From Colwellia sp. 12G3 (lineage in GTDB: Bacteria > Pseudomonadota > Gammaproteobacteria > Enterobacterales > Alteromonadaceae), in the NCBI RefSeq assembly GCF_002836775.1, contig NZ_PJAQ01000028.1, positions 124,001 through 188,000 on the forward strand: a DNA stretch of 64,000 bases. The letters run 5' to 3'. The notes under the pieces are model-generated. The model was given only the letters and a program-made list of their open reading frames with translations, made no database searches and had not been told where the DNA came from. Below are positions 37,232 to 52,469 of this stretch, in pieces. Numbering within the stretch: the first letter of the stretch is position 1; each line of letters begins with the position of its first letter. The position numbers and the translations under genes were made by a program.

Positions 37232-38256
37232 TAAGCTAAATACCCATTTGGATTATTTGATTGCCAGCGCCATGTGTCTTCCATCATTTTCTCTAACGTT
37301 CTACTCGCTTGCCAGTTAAGTTGCTGGTTAGCTTTATTGGCGTTAGCCCAAAATGCAGGTAAGTCCCCTGCTCTTCTTGGTGATACTTCAAACTTAATTT
37401 CTTTATTAATGGCTAGCTCGAATGCTTTAACAATAGCAAACACCGAAGTGCCATTACCGGTACCTAAATTAAACGCTTCAACACCACTAAATTCAGAATG
37501 ACGATTTAACCAATCTAATGCGGCAACATGGCCTTGGGCTAAATCCATTACGTGTAGATAATCGCGTTCACACGTGCCATCTTTCGTTGGATAATCATCA
37601 CCAAAGATACCCAGTTTGTCACGTTTACCCACTGCAACTTGGGCGACATAAGGTAACAGGTTATTGGGAATACCTTTTGGGTCTTCACCTATGGTACCGC
37701 TTTCGTGGGCGCCAATAGGATTGAAATAGCGCAGTGATACGCCTCTAAAATTAGGGTCAGAGAGTGCTAAATCAGCCAGTACTCGCTCGACCATCACTTT
37801 ACTCGCACCATAAGGGCTTGAAGGTGTACCTAACTTCATCGTTTCAACGTATGGCACGTCATTTTCTTCGCCATAAACCGTTGCAGATGAGCTAAAAATA
37901 AAGTTATGTACCTTATGTTGTTGCATAACCTCTAACAAACAAACGGTACCATGCACATTATTTTGATAATAACTTAATGGTATTTGAGTAGATTCTCCAA
38001 CAGCTTTAAGCGCCGCAAAATGAATAACCGCATCAATTTTAAATTGTTTGAATACTTGGCTTAATTTATCTTTATTACAGATATCACCTTCAACAAACTC
38101 AACCTTCTTTCCAGCGAGCTTTTCAACACGGTCAATTGACTCAATACTTGAGTTTACTAAGTTGTCATAAACGACAACATCATAGTTATTTTCTAACAAT
38201 GATAAAACCGTGTGAGAACCTATATAACCGGCACCACCTGTGACTAATACTTTCAT
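37231..38256 (-). CDS. galE: UDP-glucose 4-epimerase
   Basis: This 341-aa short-chain dehydrogenase-type epimerase interconverts UDP-galactose and UDP-glucose with bound NAD. NAD motif GGAGYIGSH is at the N-terminus, catalytic YGASK follows SSSATVYGEE, and RYFNPIGAHESG is the GalE signature. The ATG at 38256 has AAAGGA upstream; the longer frame to 38286 lacks that support. Fourth gene of the galT-galK-symporter-galE-galM series, separated from the symporter gene by a hairpin. Confidence 0.95.
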   Translation of the reverse strand: MKVLVTGGAGYIGSHTVLSLLENNYDVVVYDNLVNSSIESIDRVEKLAGKKVEFVEGDICNKDKLSQVFKQFKIDAVIHFAALKAVGESTQIPLSYYQNNVHGTVCLLEVMQQHKVHNFIFSSSATVYGEENDVPYVETMKLGTPSSPYGASKVMVERVLADLALSDPNFRGVSLRYFNPIGAHESGTIGEDPKGIPNNLLPYVAQVAVGKRDKLGIFGDDYPTKDGTCERDYLHVMDLAQGHVAALDWLNRHSEFSGVEAFNLGTGNGTSVFAIVKAFELAINKEIKFEVSPRRAGDLPAFWANANKANQQLNWQASRTLEKMMEDTWRWQSNNPNGYLA

Positions 38257-38274
38257 TTCTTTTCCTTTAATCAT

Positions 38275-38300
38275 AAAAAAGGCCAACTACTTGGCCTTTT
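38275..38300. terminator. Terminator-like hairpin between symporter gene and galE
   Basis: AAAAGGCCAA, CTAC, TTGGCCTTTT forms a perfect stem with A and T runs on both sides. It lies inside the galactose operon and may lower galE-galM expression relative to upstream genes; galE's ribosome-binding site follows it. Confidence 0.75.
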
Positions 38301-38343
38301 ACTACTTATTTTTTTTACTTTCTTCTAAGTGTTTATCGCTTCT

Positions 38344-39921
38344 TTACCACCAAGTAGCGTATAAAGCCGTAAGAATTACGATTACACCAGCTGCGGCAAT
38401 ATTAAATGAACTTGTTGTCTCAAAGCTCACTTTATCTAAATCAACACTGCTATCTGTCGTATTAGGCTTGCCTAATATAGAGACCACATAGCAAAGCGCT
38501 AAACAGAGTAAGAACACTAGGCCAACTCTGTCCATGAACGGTAATGCTGGCCAAGAAAATTTAAGTATTAACGAAAAGACTGCTGAGCCCAATGCCGCCG
38601 ATAACGCGCCCGCTGATGTTGCTCGTTTCCAGAACATACCCATAACAAATATAACCACGATGCCTGGTGTAAAGAAGCCCGTAAATTCTTGGATATATTG
38701 GAATGCTTGGTCAAACTTGCCGAGTAATGGCTGAGCTACAAGTAAAGCGATACACAAAGAAACTAATGCGGCAATACGACCCACATGTACATAGTGACGT
38801 TGGCTTTCGTTCGGCTTAAAGCGCGTATAAAGATCCATGGTAAAGATAGTAGAAATACTGTTTGTCATTGAAGCAAGTGATGAAACGATAGCAGCTACTA
38901 AAGCAGCAAAAACTAAACCTTTTATACCAACAGGCATTAATGCCATCATTGATGGGTAAGCAAGATCTGGTGTGGTTAATGTAGGATAAAGAACAACAGC
39001 TGCGATACCCGGTAACACAACAATTAGTGGCATTAACAATTTAAGGTAAGCAGCAAAAGCAATACCTTTTTGCGCTTCTTTAAGATCTTTCGCAGCTAAC
39101 GCACGCTGAATAATATATTGGTTAAAACCCCAGTAACTAAAGTTCATCACCCACATACCACCAATTAATACTGAAATACCTGGTAGGCTCATGTAATGGT
39201 CATTTTCTGGACTTAAGATCATGTCAAAATGCTCTGGCATTTGATCGGTAAGAATACCAAAACCAGCTAAAACACCTTGTCCATCAGCAACAGCGTCTAA
39301 CGCTAAATAACTTAGTAATAAACCACCAAATACTAATAATACAACTTGTAAAATATCGGTAAAAGCCACTGCTTTTAAACCGCCATATAAAGAGTAAGCC
39401 ACAGAAAAAACGGCTAGAAATATCATGCCGAACATCCAATCTACGCCAGCAACACTTTCAATAGCCATACCACCCAACCATAATACTGCGGTTAAGTTGA
39501 CAAAGGTGTATACCGCTAACCAAAAAATTGACATGGTCGTTTTAACTTTATTATCAAAACGTTGTTCAAGGTATTGCGGCATGGTGAAAATTTTATTTTC
39601 TAAGAAAATAGGCAACATGTACTTACCCACTATCACCAAGGTAATGGCTGCCATCCATTCATAAGAAGCAATGGCTAAACCAATCGCGTAACCCGAGCCT
39701 GACATACCAATAATTTGTTCTGCTGAAATATTTGCAGCAATTAAAGAAGCACCTATAGCCCACCAAGGAAGAGATTTACTGGCTAAGAAATAATCTTCAG
39801 TATTAGCCCCTTCCTTTTTTTCGTTTCGAGAAATCCAAAGTGCAAGGCACAATAGCCCTATAACATAGACAACAAAAATTGTGCTATCTAAGGTCCCCAG
39901 TTTGTTTGCAAATTCCATCAT
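38344..39921 (-). CDS. Sodium/galactose-type symporter (SSS family, SglT-like)
   Basis: The 525-aa inner-membrane transporter has about 14 hydrophobic segments. The conserved YFLASKSLPWWAIGASLIAANISAEQIIGMSGSGY is the SSS sugar-transporter block that holds the sodium site and sugar contacts in Vibrio SGLT. Late blocks FAALVAAIVSSLASMTNSISTIFTMDLY contain the sodium-binding Ser residues. AAGGAA precedes the double ATG. Its position between galK and galE indicates galactose as substrate. Confidence 0.9.
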   Translation of the reverse strand: MMEFANKLGTLDSTIFVVYVIGLLCLALWISRNEKKEGANTEDYFLASKSLPWWAIGASLIAANISAEQIIGMSGSGYAIGLAIASYEWMAAITLVIVGKYMLPIFLENKIFTMPQYLEQRFDNKVKTTMSIFWLAVYTFVNLTAVLWLGGMAIESVAGVDWMFGMIFLAVFSVAYSLYGGLKAVAFTDILQVVLLVFGGLLLSYLALDAVADGQGVLAGFGILTDQMPEHFDMILSPENDHYMSLPGISVLIGGMWVMNFSYWGFNQYIIQRALAAKDLKEAQKGIAFAAYLKLLMPLIVVLPGIAAVVLYPTLTTPDLAYPSMMALMPVGIKGLVFAALVAAIVSSLASMTNSISTIFTMDLYTRFKPNESQRHYVHVGRIAALVSLCIALLVAQPLLGKFDQAFQYIQEFTGFFTPGIVVIFVMGMFWKRATSAGALSAALGSAVFSLILKFSWPALPFMDRVGLVFLLCLALCYVVSILGKPNTTDSSVDLDKVSFETTSSFNIAAAGVIVILTALYATWW

Positions 39922-40020
39922 TTTTCCTTATATCTTTTAGTTATTATATTTTAGTTTTCTTGCGTTCTATTTTAGCGACTTATCTACTTTAAATTGCCTA
40001 CTTTAAATTATCTAAAGAGA

Positions 40021-41193
40021 TTATCTAAATGCCCCTTGTGTTGCAGTACATAGGTAAAATCTTGGTTTTAAAGAAAACTCTTCTTCATAACGGCTATTGA
40101 CAGCATCTTTTACTTGTTCAACCATAGCTGTTGGTACTAAGGCGACAACACAGCCACCAAAACCACCGCCAGTCATTCTAACACCTCCATCAGCCCCTAA
40201 AACATTATCGATAATAGCCACTAAACCATCCATTTCCTTAGTACTTACTTCAAAGTCATCTCGTAAAGATGCATGAGACTCTTTCATTGCGACACTAATC
40301 GTCGCCATATCATTACTTTTAAGCGCTTTTAAGGTAGTTATTGCGCGAGAATTTTCAGTAATAACATGGTGAGCACGTTTAAATAATAACGGCTCAAGTT
40401 GTTCTTTCGCTGAGATGAGCTGCTCTAAGGTAACGTCTCGCAACGCAGAAACACCAAAATGCTCAGCAACTTTTTCACATTGCTCTCGTCTTAAGTTGTA
40501 TTCACTGTCAACCAAGCCACGCTTTACATTGGAATTAACAATAAACAGCACTAAATCATCAGGGATAGGTGCATCTTCAAAAGATAAATCTTTGCAATCT
40601 AACAACATGGCGTGATTTTTCTGCCCCATGGCAGAAATCAGTTGATCCATAATGCCGCAGTTACAACCAACAAAGTTATTCTCTGCTTGCTGGCCTAAAA
40701 GCGCCGCCTTGATACCGTCTAAATCTAATTGATAGAGCTGTGAAAATGCCTTTAAAATAGCGATTTCAAAACTAGCCGAAGAGCTTAATCCTGCACCTTG
40801 TGGCACATTACCCGTCACAACAAAGTCAGCACCTTTAATCTCAGGATATGTTGTCATCAACGCTTGTAAGGTTCCTTTAACATAATTACTCCACATCATT
40901 TGTTGATCAAATGAAATATCATTTAGGTTAAATTCGTTTGTTTGTTGGTCACAATCATGGGCGTATACTTTAACCAATTTGTCTTCACGAGCAGAAGCGG
41001 CAATGGTTGTACCATAATTAATCGCCGCTGGAAGCACAAAACCATCATTGTAATCAGTATGATCGCCAAGTAAATTTACCCGGCCAGGCGCATGACAAAT
41101 AAGCTCTGGTGAACGTTTGAATTGCTGTTCAAATAATATTTGTGCTAAGTCATATTGTGCTATGTCTTGCTGCTCTGGAAATTGCTGAGCCAT
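40021..41193 (-). CDS. galK: Galactokinase
   Basis: This 390-aa GHMP kinase phosphorylates alpha-D-galactose at C1. The galactokinase signature GRVNLLGDHTDYNDGFVLP is at about residues 38-56, the GHMP ATP loop PQGAGLSSSASFEI at about 130-143, and the C-terminal motif MTGGGFGGCVVALVP is intact. Asp in GIMDQLISA is the expected catalytic base. Overlaps the galT stop by one base. Confidence 0.95.
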   Translation of the reverse strand: MAQQFPEQQDIAQYDLAQILFEQQFKRSPELICHAPGRVNLLGDHTDYNDGFVLPAAINYGTTIAASAREDKLVKVYAHDCDQQTNEFNLNDISFDQQMMWSNYVKGTLQALMTTYPEIKGADFVVTGNVPQGAGLSSSASFEIAILKAFSQLYQLDLDGIKAALLGQQAENNFVGCNCGIMDQLISAMGQKNHAMLLDCKDLSFEDAPIPDDLVLFIVNSNVKRGLVDSEYNLRREQCEKVAEHFGVSALRDVTLEQLISAKEQLEPLLFKRAHHVITENSRAITTLKALKSNDMATISVAMKESHASLRDDFEVSTKEMDGLVAIIDNVLGADGGVRMTGGGFGGCVVALVPTAMVEQVKDAVNSRYEEEFSLKPRFYLCTATQGAFR

Positions 41194-42236
41194 TAGCTTT
41201 GCTCCTTGTAATGGGTATCAGATAAATCACGTAAACGCTGCGCGGCTTGCTCTGCAGTTAAATCTCTCTGGGCCTCAGCCATCATTTCATAACCCACCAT
41301 AAATTTACGTACCGTGGCAGATCTTAATAGTGGAGGAAAGAAACTGGCGTGCAATGTCCATTCTTCATGGTGTTGTCCATCGAAGGGGGCGCCATGCCAG
41401 CCCATTGAATAAGGAAAAGAACATTCGAATAAATTGTCATACTTGATGGTTATTTGCTGAAGAATATCCGCCAAAGATATCTTTTGCTGTTCGTTAAGTT
41501 CGGTTATGCGTGATACCGTAAAGCGTGGTAGTAACAAGGTTTCAAACGGCCATGCAGCCCAATAAGGCACAACAACGAGCCAATCATCATTTTTCACAAC
41601 AATACGTTCTTTATTGTCGATTTCTCTAGCCACATAGTCTTGTAATAAATTACTGCTATGTTGTTTTAAATAGGACTGTTGCGCATTTTGTTTTTTCATT
41701 ACTAACGTCGGTAATTGCTGTTGTGCCCATATCTGTCCATGGGGATGAGGATTAGAACAGCCCATAACACTGCCTTTATTTTCAAAAACCTGCACCGATG
41801 TATAAGTTTTTCCTAATTCTTCACATTGATTCTGCCACGTATCAACTACGTGGGTAATCTCTTCCACTGAAAGCTGAGGTAAGGTTTTACTATGATCAGG
41901 GGAGAAACAGATAACTCGGCTCTCACCTTGCTCTGTTGCCATTTTAAAAAGAGGATCATCACTTTTAACAATCGGGGTATCCTGTTTGATTGCAGCAAAA
42001 TCATTGGTAAAGACAAAGGTATCTTTATAATCATCATTTACTTCACCATTTATCCGGGTATTACCGGCACAAAGAAAACATTCGTTGTCATAAGCAGGCT
42101 TTTCTTGTTCATCAAGTTTTTCTACTTGCCCCTGCCAAGGTCGCTTTGCTCGGTGCGGGGAGACCAAGACCCATTCATCAATTAGAGGGTTATATCGTCG
42201 ATGCGGATGCTCAGTAGGATCAAATTCATTGTTCAT
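41193..42236 (-). CDS. galT: Galactose-1-phosphate uridylyltransferase
   Basis: This 347-aa class I GalT transfers UMP from UDP-glucose to galactose-1-phosphate. The active-site HPHGQIW motif, with the nucleophilic second His, is visible along with [13 protein letters not shown] (metal-binding Cys pair) and the start [25 protein letters not shown]. First gene of the Leloir operon, divergent from the sulfatase gene across a 206-bp control region. Confidence 0.95.
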   Translation of the reverse strand: MNNEFDPTEHPHRRYNPLIDEWVLVSPHRAKRPWQGQVEKLDEQEKPAYDNECFLCAGNTRINGEVNDDYKDTFVFTNDFAAIKQDTPIVKSDDPLFKMATEQGESRVICFSPDHSKTLPQLSVEEITHVVDTWQNQCEELGKTYTSVQVFENKGSVMGCSNPHPHGQIWAQQQLPTLVMKKQNAQQSYLKQHSSNLLQDYVAREIDNKERIVVKNDDWLVVVPYWAAWPFETLLLPRFTVSRITELNEQQKISLADILQQITIKYDNLFECSFPYSMGWHGAPFDGQHHEEWTLHASFFPPLLRSATVRKFMVGYEMMAEAQRDLTAEQAAQRLRDLSDTHYKEQS

Positions 42237-42273
42237 AATATATTCTTAGTATTTATCGAAACATAAAACATAA

Positions 42274-42388
42274 GGTAAACGTTCCCCCTTTCATTGTCAA
42301 TTCTATTAATCATTTGAATAATATGGATTGCAAACCCACCCCAAAGTGCTTTATATTAAGCAAGTCACATTTTGGTAACGTTGTCCTG
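42274..42388. promoter_or_regulatory. Possible LacI-type operators in the galT/sulfatase divergent region
   Basis: Two sites with an AACGTT core occur between the divergent operons: GGTAAACGTTCCCC (42274-42287) and TTTGGTAACGTTGTCCTG (42371-42388). The CG-centred core with flanking G/C half-sites is the usual form of GalR/LacI-family operators, and a LacI-type gene lies in the same locus. The dyads are imperfect, so this is tentative. Confidence 0.35.
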
Positions 42389-42442
42389 AGGCAGGGCGTT
42401 TTTAGGACAAAGACCCGTGTGTTTAGACTCTAAGGATATATA

Positions 42443-44029
42443 ATGAAAAACTTAATTACGCTATTAGTCGTCACTTCATTAATGACAGCGTGCCAATCAA
42501 CGCAAGATAACAAAAATCCCGCTTCAAAAGTGTCACAACCTAATATTATTGTATTTTTAGTTGATGATATGGGGTTGATGGATACCTCTGTTCCATTCAT
42601 AACCGATAGCAAAGGCAAGGCCATAAAACAGCCATTGAATGACTGGTACCATACACCCAATATGGAGAAGCTTGCCGAAAAAGGGATACGCTTTAGTCAA
42701 TTTTATGCACAAAGTGTTTGTTCGCCAACACGGGCATCTTTATTAACTGGACAAAATTCCACTCGTCACCACACAACAACATGGATAAATCCTAGTGAAA
42801 ATAACCATGGTAAATTTGGTCCTAAACAATGGAATTGGCAGGGATTAAAGAGCAGTAACATTACCTTTCCACAATTATTAAAAAGCAACGGTTATAAAAC
42901 CATTCATATCGGTAAGGGACATTTTGGTCCTTTAAATAGTGAAGGTGCTGAACCTAAAAGCATTGGATTTGATGTCAATATTGCTGGTGCAGCATGGGGA
43001 CGCCCAAAAAGTTATTACGGTGAAAACAATTACGGAAATCATGCTAAATATAAACAAAAAGACAAGCCGCTAACGCACAATATTCCTCATTTAGAAGCCT
43101 ATCATGGTAAGGATGTGTTTCTAACTCAAGCACTAACTCTAGAGGCAAATAAGCAAATCACTCAAGCCGTATCTGAAGATAAACCATTTTTATTGTACAT
43201 GTCTCATTACGCAGTTCACGCACCATTTGATAGTGATCCTAGGTTTGCCAAACGGTATAAAAACAGAGGTATGTCTAAGCAAGCTCAAGCATATGCAACA
43301 TTAGTTGAAGGAATGGATAAATCATTGGGTGATATTTCAAGCACCCTTGAACAGCTAGGTATAGCAGAAAACACATTAATAATATTTTTAGGTGATAACG
43401 GTGGTGACGCCCCTTTAGGTAAGAATAATGAAATTGCCAGTTCTGCACCGCTAAAAGGTAAAAAAGGCACTAGTTGGGAAGGAGGCATGAGAGCACCATT
43501 CATTGCTGCTTGGGCAAAGCCATTGCCAAATAGTAAAACACAACAACGCTTTCCTATTGCGACAAATACAATCAATACACAAGTAGCATCTGTATTGGAT
43601 ATTTATCCAACCATCTTATCAATAGCTGCGGTAGAAAATCCCAAATCACAAAAAATTGACGGTGTGAACTTAGCTAAGCAATTAACTGGAGAAATAAACA
43701 TAAATCGTGACAACGATTTCTTAATGCATTTTCCACATGAACATAGACACTCTTATTTTACTAGCTACCGCTTAGAGAATTGGAAAGTAATCTATAACTA
43801 CTTACCAAAAATAAAAACCAAGCATAGAAAGACCACAATTAAACAGTATCAACTATTTAACCTAGCAATTGACCCTACAGAATCAAACAATATTGCATCA
43901 TCGCAACCAAAAGAATTATCTCGCATGATGAAACTAATGATCAGTAAATTAGAAAAGCAAAATGCGCAATATCCGATAGATAAACAGGGTAAAACGCTTA
44001 AACCAATATTGCCTACAACAAGCATATAA
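42443..44029 (+). CDS. Lipoprotein sulfatase (S1 family)
   Basis: This 528-aa type I sulfatase removes sulfate esters. Lipobox SLMTAC puts the lipidated Cys at 17. The metal-site start IIVFLVDDMG gives Asp41/Asp42, and CSPTR (Cys93) is the formylglycine site that needs a maturation enzyme (FGE or anSME), not seen in the window. Later motifs: LGDNGGDAPLG and KGTSWEGGMRAPFIAAW. It is probably attached to the outer membrane or periplasmic face. First gene of the plus-strand operon. Confidence 0.92.
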   Translation: MKNLITLLVVTSLMTACQSTQDNKNPASKVSQPNIIVFLVDDMGLMDTSVPFITDSKGKAIKQPLNDWYHTPNMEKLAEKGIRFSQFYAQSVCSPTRASLLTGQNSTRHHTTTWINPSENNHGKFGPKQWNWQGLKSSNITFPQLLKSNGYKTIHIGKGHFGPLNSEGAEPKSIGFDVNIAGAAWGRPKSYYGENNYGNHAKYKQKDKPLTHNIPHLEAYHGKDVFLTQALTLEANKQITQAVSEDKPFLLYMSHYAVHAPFDSDPRFAKRYKNRGMSKQAQAYATLVEGMDKSLGDISSTLEQLGIAENTLIIFLGDNGGDAPLGKNNEIASSAPLKGKKGTSWEGGMRAPFIAAWAKPLPNSKTQQRFPIATNTINTQVASVLDIYPTILSIAAVENPKSQKIDGVNLAKQLTGEININRDNDFLMHFPHEHRHSYFTSYRLENWKVIYNYLPKIKTKHRKTTIKQYQLFNLAIDPTESNNIASSQPKELSRMMKLMISKLEKQNAQYPIDKQGKTLKPILPTTSI

Positions 44030-44052
44030 TTAACTAACGAGCTAAAAACACG

Positions 44053-49630
<5,578 letters not shown>

Positions 49631-49645
49631 GCAGTAATAAACGAT

Positions 49646-49680
49646 AAAGCCCAAACAATGTTATATTGTTTGGGCTTTTT
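49646..49680 (+). terminator. Intrinsic terminator after GH2 gene
   Basis: AAGCCCAAACAAT and ATTGTTTGGGCTT form a perfect stem followed by a T-run. It ends the three-gene sulfatase/esterase/GH2 transcript. Confidence 0.92.
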
Positions 49681-49739
49681 ATTACTTGAATTAATAAAAA
49701 CCATAAGAACGATAGATATATTTTAAAGGGATTTTTTTG

Positions 49740-50609
49740 ATGAGAAAACTAACACTATGCTTGATATTAGCTCTCAGTTTCGCTGTTGATGCAAATGAAA
49801 GTTCATCTGAAAAGAAGAGTCAAATAACAGAAAACATTCCTTACTATAGTCAGGCAATTATTGATAAGAACGCCTACATTAAAAAACGCTCAGTGTTAGA
49901 TGTTTATTGCCCTAAGAGTAAAAGCCTTTCACCTGCCCCTTTACCTACACTTTTACCTACGCTGTTACCTACGATAATTTGGTTTCATGGTGGTGGCTTA
50001 AGTGGTGGACAAAAACACATCCCTAGCGCACTTAAAAACAAAGGCGTATGTGTTGTAGCACCTAACTACCGCTTACACCCGAAAGTTAAATCACCTGTCT
50101 ATATAGAAGATGCAGCAGCAGCCGTTGCTTGGGTATTCAAGAATATAGGCAACTATGGTGGTGACTCATCAAAAATATTTGTTTCTGGGCACTCAGCTGG
50201 TGGTTACCTTGCGAGCATGATTGGCCTCGATAAAAAATGGTTATCTGCCCACAATGTAGATGCGGATAATATTGCAGGATTAATTCCTTTTAGCGGACAC
50301 ACCATTACCCACTTTACCGTTCGAAAAGAAAGAGGCATAAGTGGCAAGCGTCCAATTATCGATGAACTGGCTCCGCTTTATCATGTCAGAGCTGATGCCC
50401 CGCCACTGCTACTGATAACGGGTGACCGAGAGCTGGAAATGCTAGGTCGATACGAAGAAAATGCCTATATGATGCGGATGATGAAAGTTGTAGGTCATAA
50501 GCAAACTAGGATTTTGGAATTAGACGGTTATGGTCACAATATCGTCGGCCCCGCTTTACCTTTATTACTTAAAGAAGTTAACAGACTGACGAAGGAAAAC
50601 AAACAGTGA
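49740..50609 (+). CDS. Secreted alpha/beta-hydrolase esterase (BD-FAE type)
   Basis: The 289-aa protein has a signal peptide (MRKLTLCLILALSFAVDANE), oxyanion-hole motif HGGGL (83-87) and nucleophile Ser152 in SGHSAGGYLAS. Probable Asp in LLITGDRELEML and His in LDGYGHNIVGP complete the triad. An in-frame 12-bp repeat gives LPTLLPTLLPT just before the HGGG strand, unusual in this family. The ATG at 49740 follows AAGGGA; a TTG at 49737 is less likely. Overlaps the SDR gene by four bases. Likely removes ester substituents from the glycan. Confidence 0.88.
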   Translation: MRKLTLCLILALSFAVDANESSSEKKSQITENIPYYSQAIIDKNAYIKKRSVLDVYCPKSKSLSPAPLPTLLPTLLPTIIWFHGGGLSGGQKHIPSALKNKGVCVVAPNYRLHPKVKSPVYIEDAAAAVAWVFKNIGNYGGDSSKIFVSGHSAGGYLASMIGLDKKWLSAHNVDADNIAGLIPFSGHTITHFTVRKERGISGKRPIIDELAPLYHVRADAPPLLLITGDRELEMLGRYEENAYMMRMMKVVGHKQTRILELDGYGHNIVGPALPLLLKEVNRLTKENKQ

Positions 50610-51316
50610 GTGCAAAGCATATATTGATCAATGGCGCTTCCTCGGGCATAGGGGCTGTCTTAGCCAAGCTATTGGCAGCACAAGGTCACAAGTTAAGTTT
50701 ATGTGGGCGCAGTGCAACTAAATTATCCTCAGTGATTAACTCATTACCAACGAGTTCACTACCCTCTGGCTCGTTAGTTCATAGCGAAAGCTTTTGCGTG
50801 AGCGACCATAGTCGTATTGCACAATTTTGTCAGCAAGCCAGCGAAAAGCTCAATGTTGATGTGATAATTAACTGTGTGGGCATCAATCAAAGTAGAGAGT
50901 CAGCCGTTGGCGTGGCTAAAGATACGCTAGATTGGCATATGCAAATTAACTGTTATGCACCGATTGAATTTATAAACCAACTAGCCCCCTCTATGCAATC
51001 ACATAAAGCGGGAGTAATACTCAACGTATTATCAACGGTATGTTTGTTTTCAAACCCAGGAATAGCTGTTTATAGCGCAACTAAAGCGGCATTAGATAGT
51101 TTTACCAAGGTAATGCGTAAAGAGTTACGCAGCGACAATATTAAAGTATTGTCAATATACCCAGGTGGCGTTGATACTGACTTTAGAGAAGCACAACGGC
51201 CTAACTATTTATCCGCAGAAGATGTTGCTGACGCTATTGCTACTATGTTATCGACTAGTGACAAAGCCCATATACACGAACTAGTGATCAGGCCTGCTAT
51301 TGAAGATAATTACTGA
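50606..51316 (+). CDS. Short-chain dehydrogenase/reductase
   Basis: This 236-aa cytoplasmic classical SDR has NAD(P) motif NGASSGIG at the N-terminus, catalytic YSATK (Tyr-x-x-x-Lys) and structural Asn in INCVGINQS. Start GTG overlaps the esterase stop (GTGA), so the two are probably co-translated. Substrate unknown: it could act on a sugar or aldehyde released by the upstream enzymes. The C-terminal PGGVDTDF motif is standard for SDRs. Confidence 0.88.
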   Translation: MSAKHILINGASSGIGAVLAKLLAAQGHKLSLCGRSATKLSSVINSLPTSSLPSGSLVHSESFCVSDHSRIAQFCQQASEKLNVDVIINCVGINQSRESAVGVAKDTLDWHMQINCYAPIEFINQLAPSMQSHKAGVILNVLSTVCLFSNPGIAVYSATKAALDSFTKVMRKELRSDNIKVLSIYPGGVDTDFREAQRPNYLSAEDVADAIATMLSTSDKAHIHELVIRPAIEDNY

Positions 51317-51353
51317 CTTTTCAAAGACAATAACTATTACAACACAAACTAAA

Positions 51354-52355
51354 TTACAGTTTTTTTACTGAATCTCGTTCAACAAGATCAGCAATAAACA
51401 AATGAGTCTGTTTACTGGGTGTAACATCAGGTTCGCTCAGTTTAATGGCCAAATTAGTAGCATAAAGTGCCATCTCTTCTATTGGATAATGCATAGTGGT
51501 TAAACGCGGTCGGCAAGCAATACCGATGGATAAGTCATCAAAGCCAACCACAGAAACATCATCTGGTACGCGTAAACCCGCATCAAAAAGCGCATGTATT
51601 GCACCTATTGCCATTAAGTCGTTGTATGCTAACAAGGCATCAAATTTACAACCTTTAGCGATTAATGCTTTAACCGCTTGTTCACCACCTTCTATATTAG
51701 CAGTGCCTTCTTCAATGTTTTTTACTGGTAATTTAATGTGATTTTTTGCTAAAGTATTTTTAATACTTTCAACTCGGCAACCGGGATCTCTATTTTGATA
51801 AACACTAGTCACAACTGCAAAATCTTTGTGACCTTTACTTAGCAAATGATTGGTCGCGACTTGTGACCCTGAAGTATTGTCTAGCCATACACAACGGTTC
51901 GCTATTTCTGGAATAAATCGATTTATTAACACTAATCCAGGTATTTCGCCGGCTAGTTTAATTAAGGTTTTTTCATCAGAATATTCACTATGTAAAATAA
52001 TTGCTTTGCAATTATTTGCCCGTAAGGATTCAATGGCGTTAAGTTCTGATGCTGTTTCATATAATGAATTTGCCATCAATAATTTAAAGCCATTTTCTCT
52101 GGCGCCTTTTTCAACACCACTGGCTAAAGAACCGAAAAATAACATAGATACTGTTGGCGTAACCACACCAATAGTATTGGAAGTTCGACTCGCTAAAGCA
52201 CTGGCATTATTGTTTGGCCGATAATCCAACTATTCAATAATTTTTTTTACGCGAGCTCGACAGACGTCCCCCACTTTACCTTTGTTATGGATAACTCTTG
52301 AAACAGTTGCAATAGAAACCCCTGCAACTTTTGCGACATCATTGATTGTAGCCAT
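51354..52355 (-). pseudogene. LacI-family regulator interrupted by in-frame amber codon
   Basis: The frame from ATG 52355 encodes a LacI-type helix-turn-helix (MATINDVAKVAGVSIATVSR) and reads on to KKIIE, then TAG at 52230-52232, then LDYRPNNNASALAS in the same frame. Family members have a residue such as Gln or Glu there (IEQLxYRPN), so CAG to TAG is the simplest origin. The rest is an intact effector-binding domain (to 51354, ending VERDSVKKL). The stop is codon 42, between the recognition helix and the hinge, so no working repressor is expected unless the codon is read through. It is the only regulator in the galactan locus. Confidence 0.85.
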
Positions 52356-52409
52356 ATTAAAATATCTGTTCTTATTTCTTATATTTAAGATCTTAAATTA
52401 ACTTTAACA

Positions 52410-52423
52410 TGGTTACATAACCA
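52410..52423. promoter_or_regulatory. Palindrome upstream of the LacI-type gene
   Basis: TGGTTACATAACCA is a nearly perfect dyad about 55 bp upstream of the regulator ATG. Its position fits autoregulation by the encoded LacI-type protein. Different in core from the AACGTT sites near galT. Confidence 0.35.
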
Positions 52424-52469
52424 ATGCGCTTTAGTCAGTTACTTTTATCTTCTTCTATTCGCTATAAAT

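Noticed and set aside
51354-52229. Intact regulator starting at TTG 52229
   Set aside because: It would lack the whole helix-turn-helix, which is encoded in frame just upstream of the amber codon.
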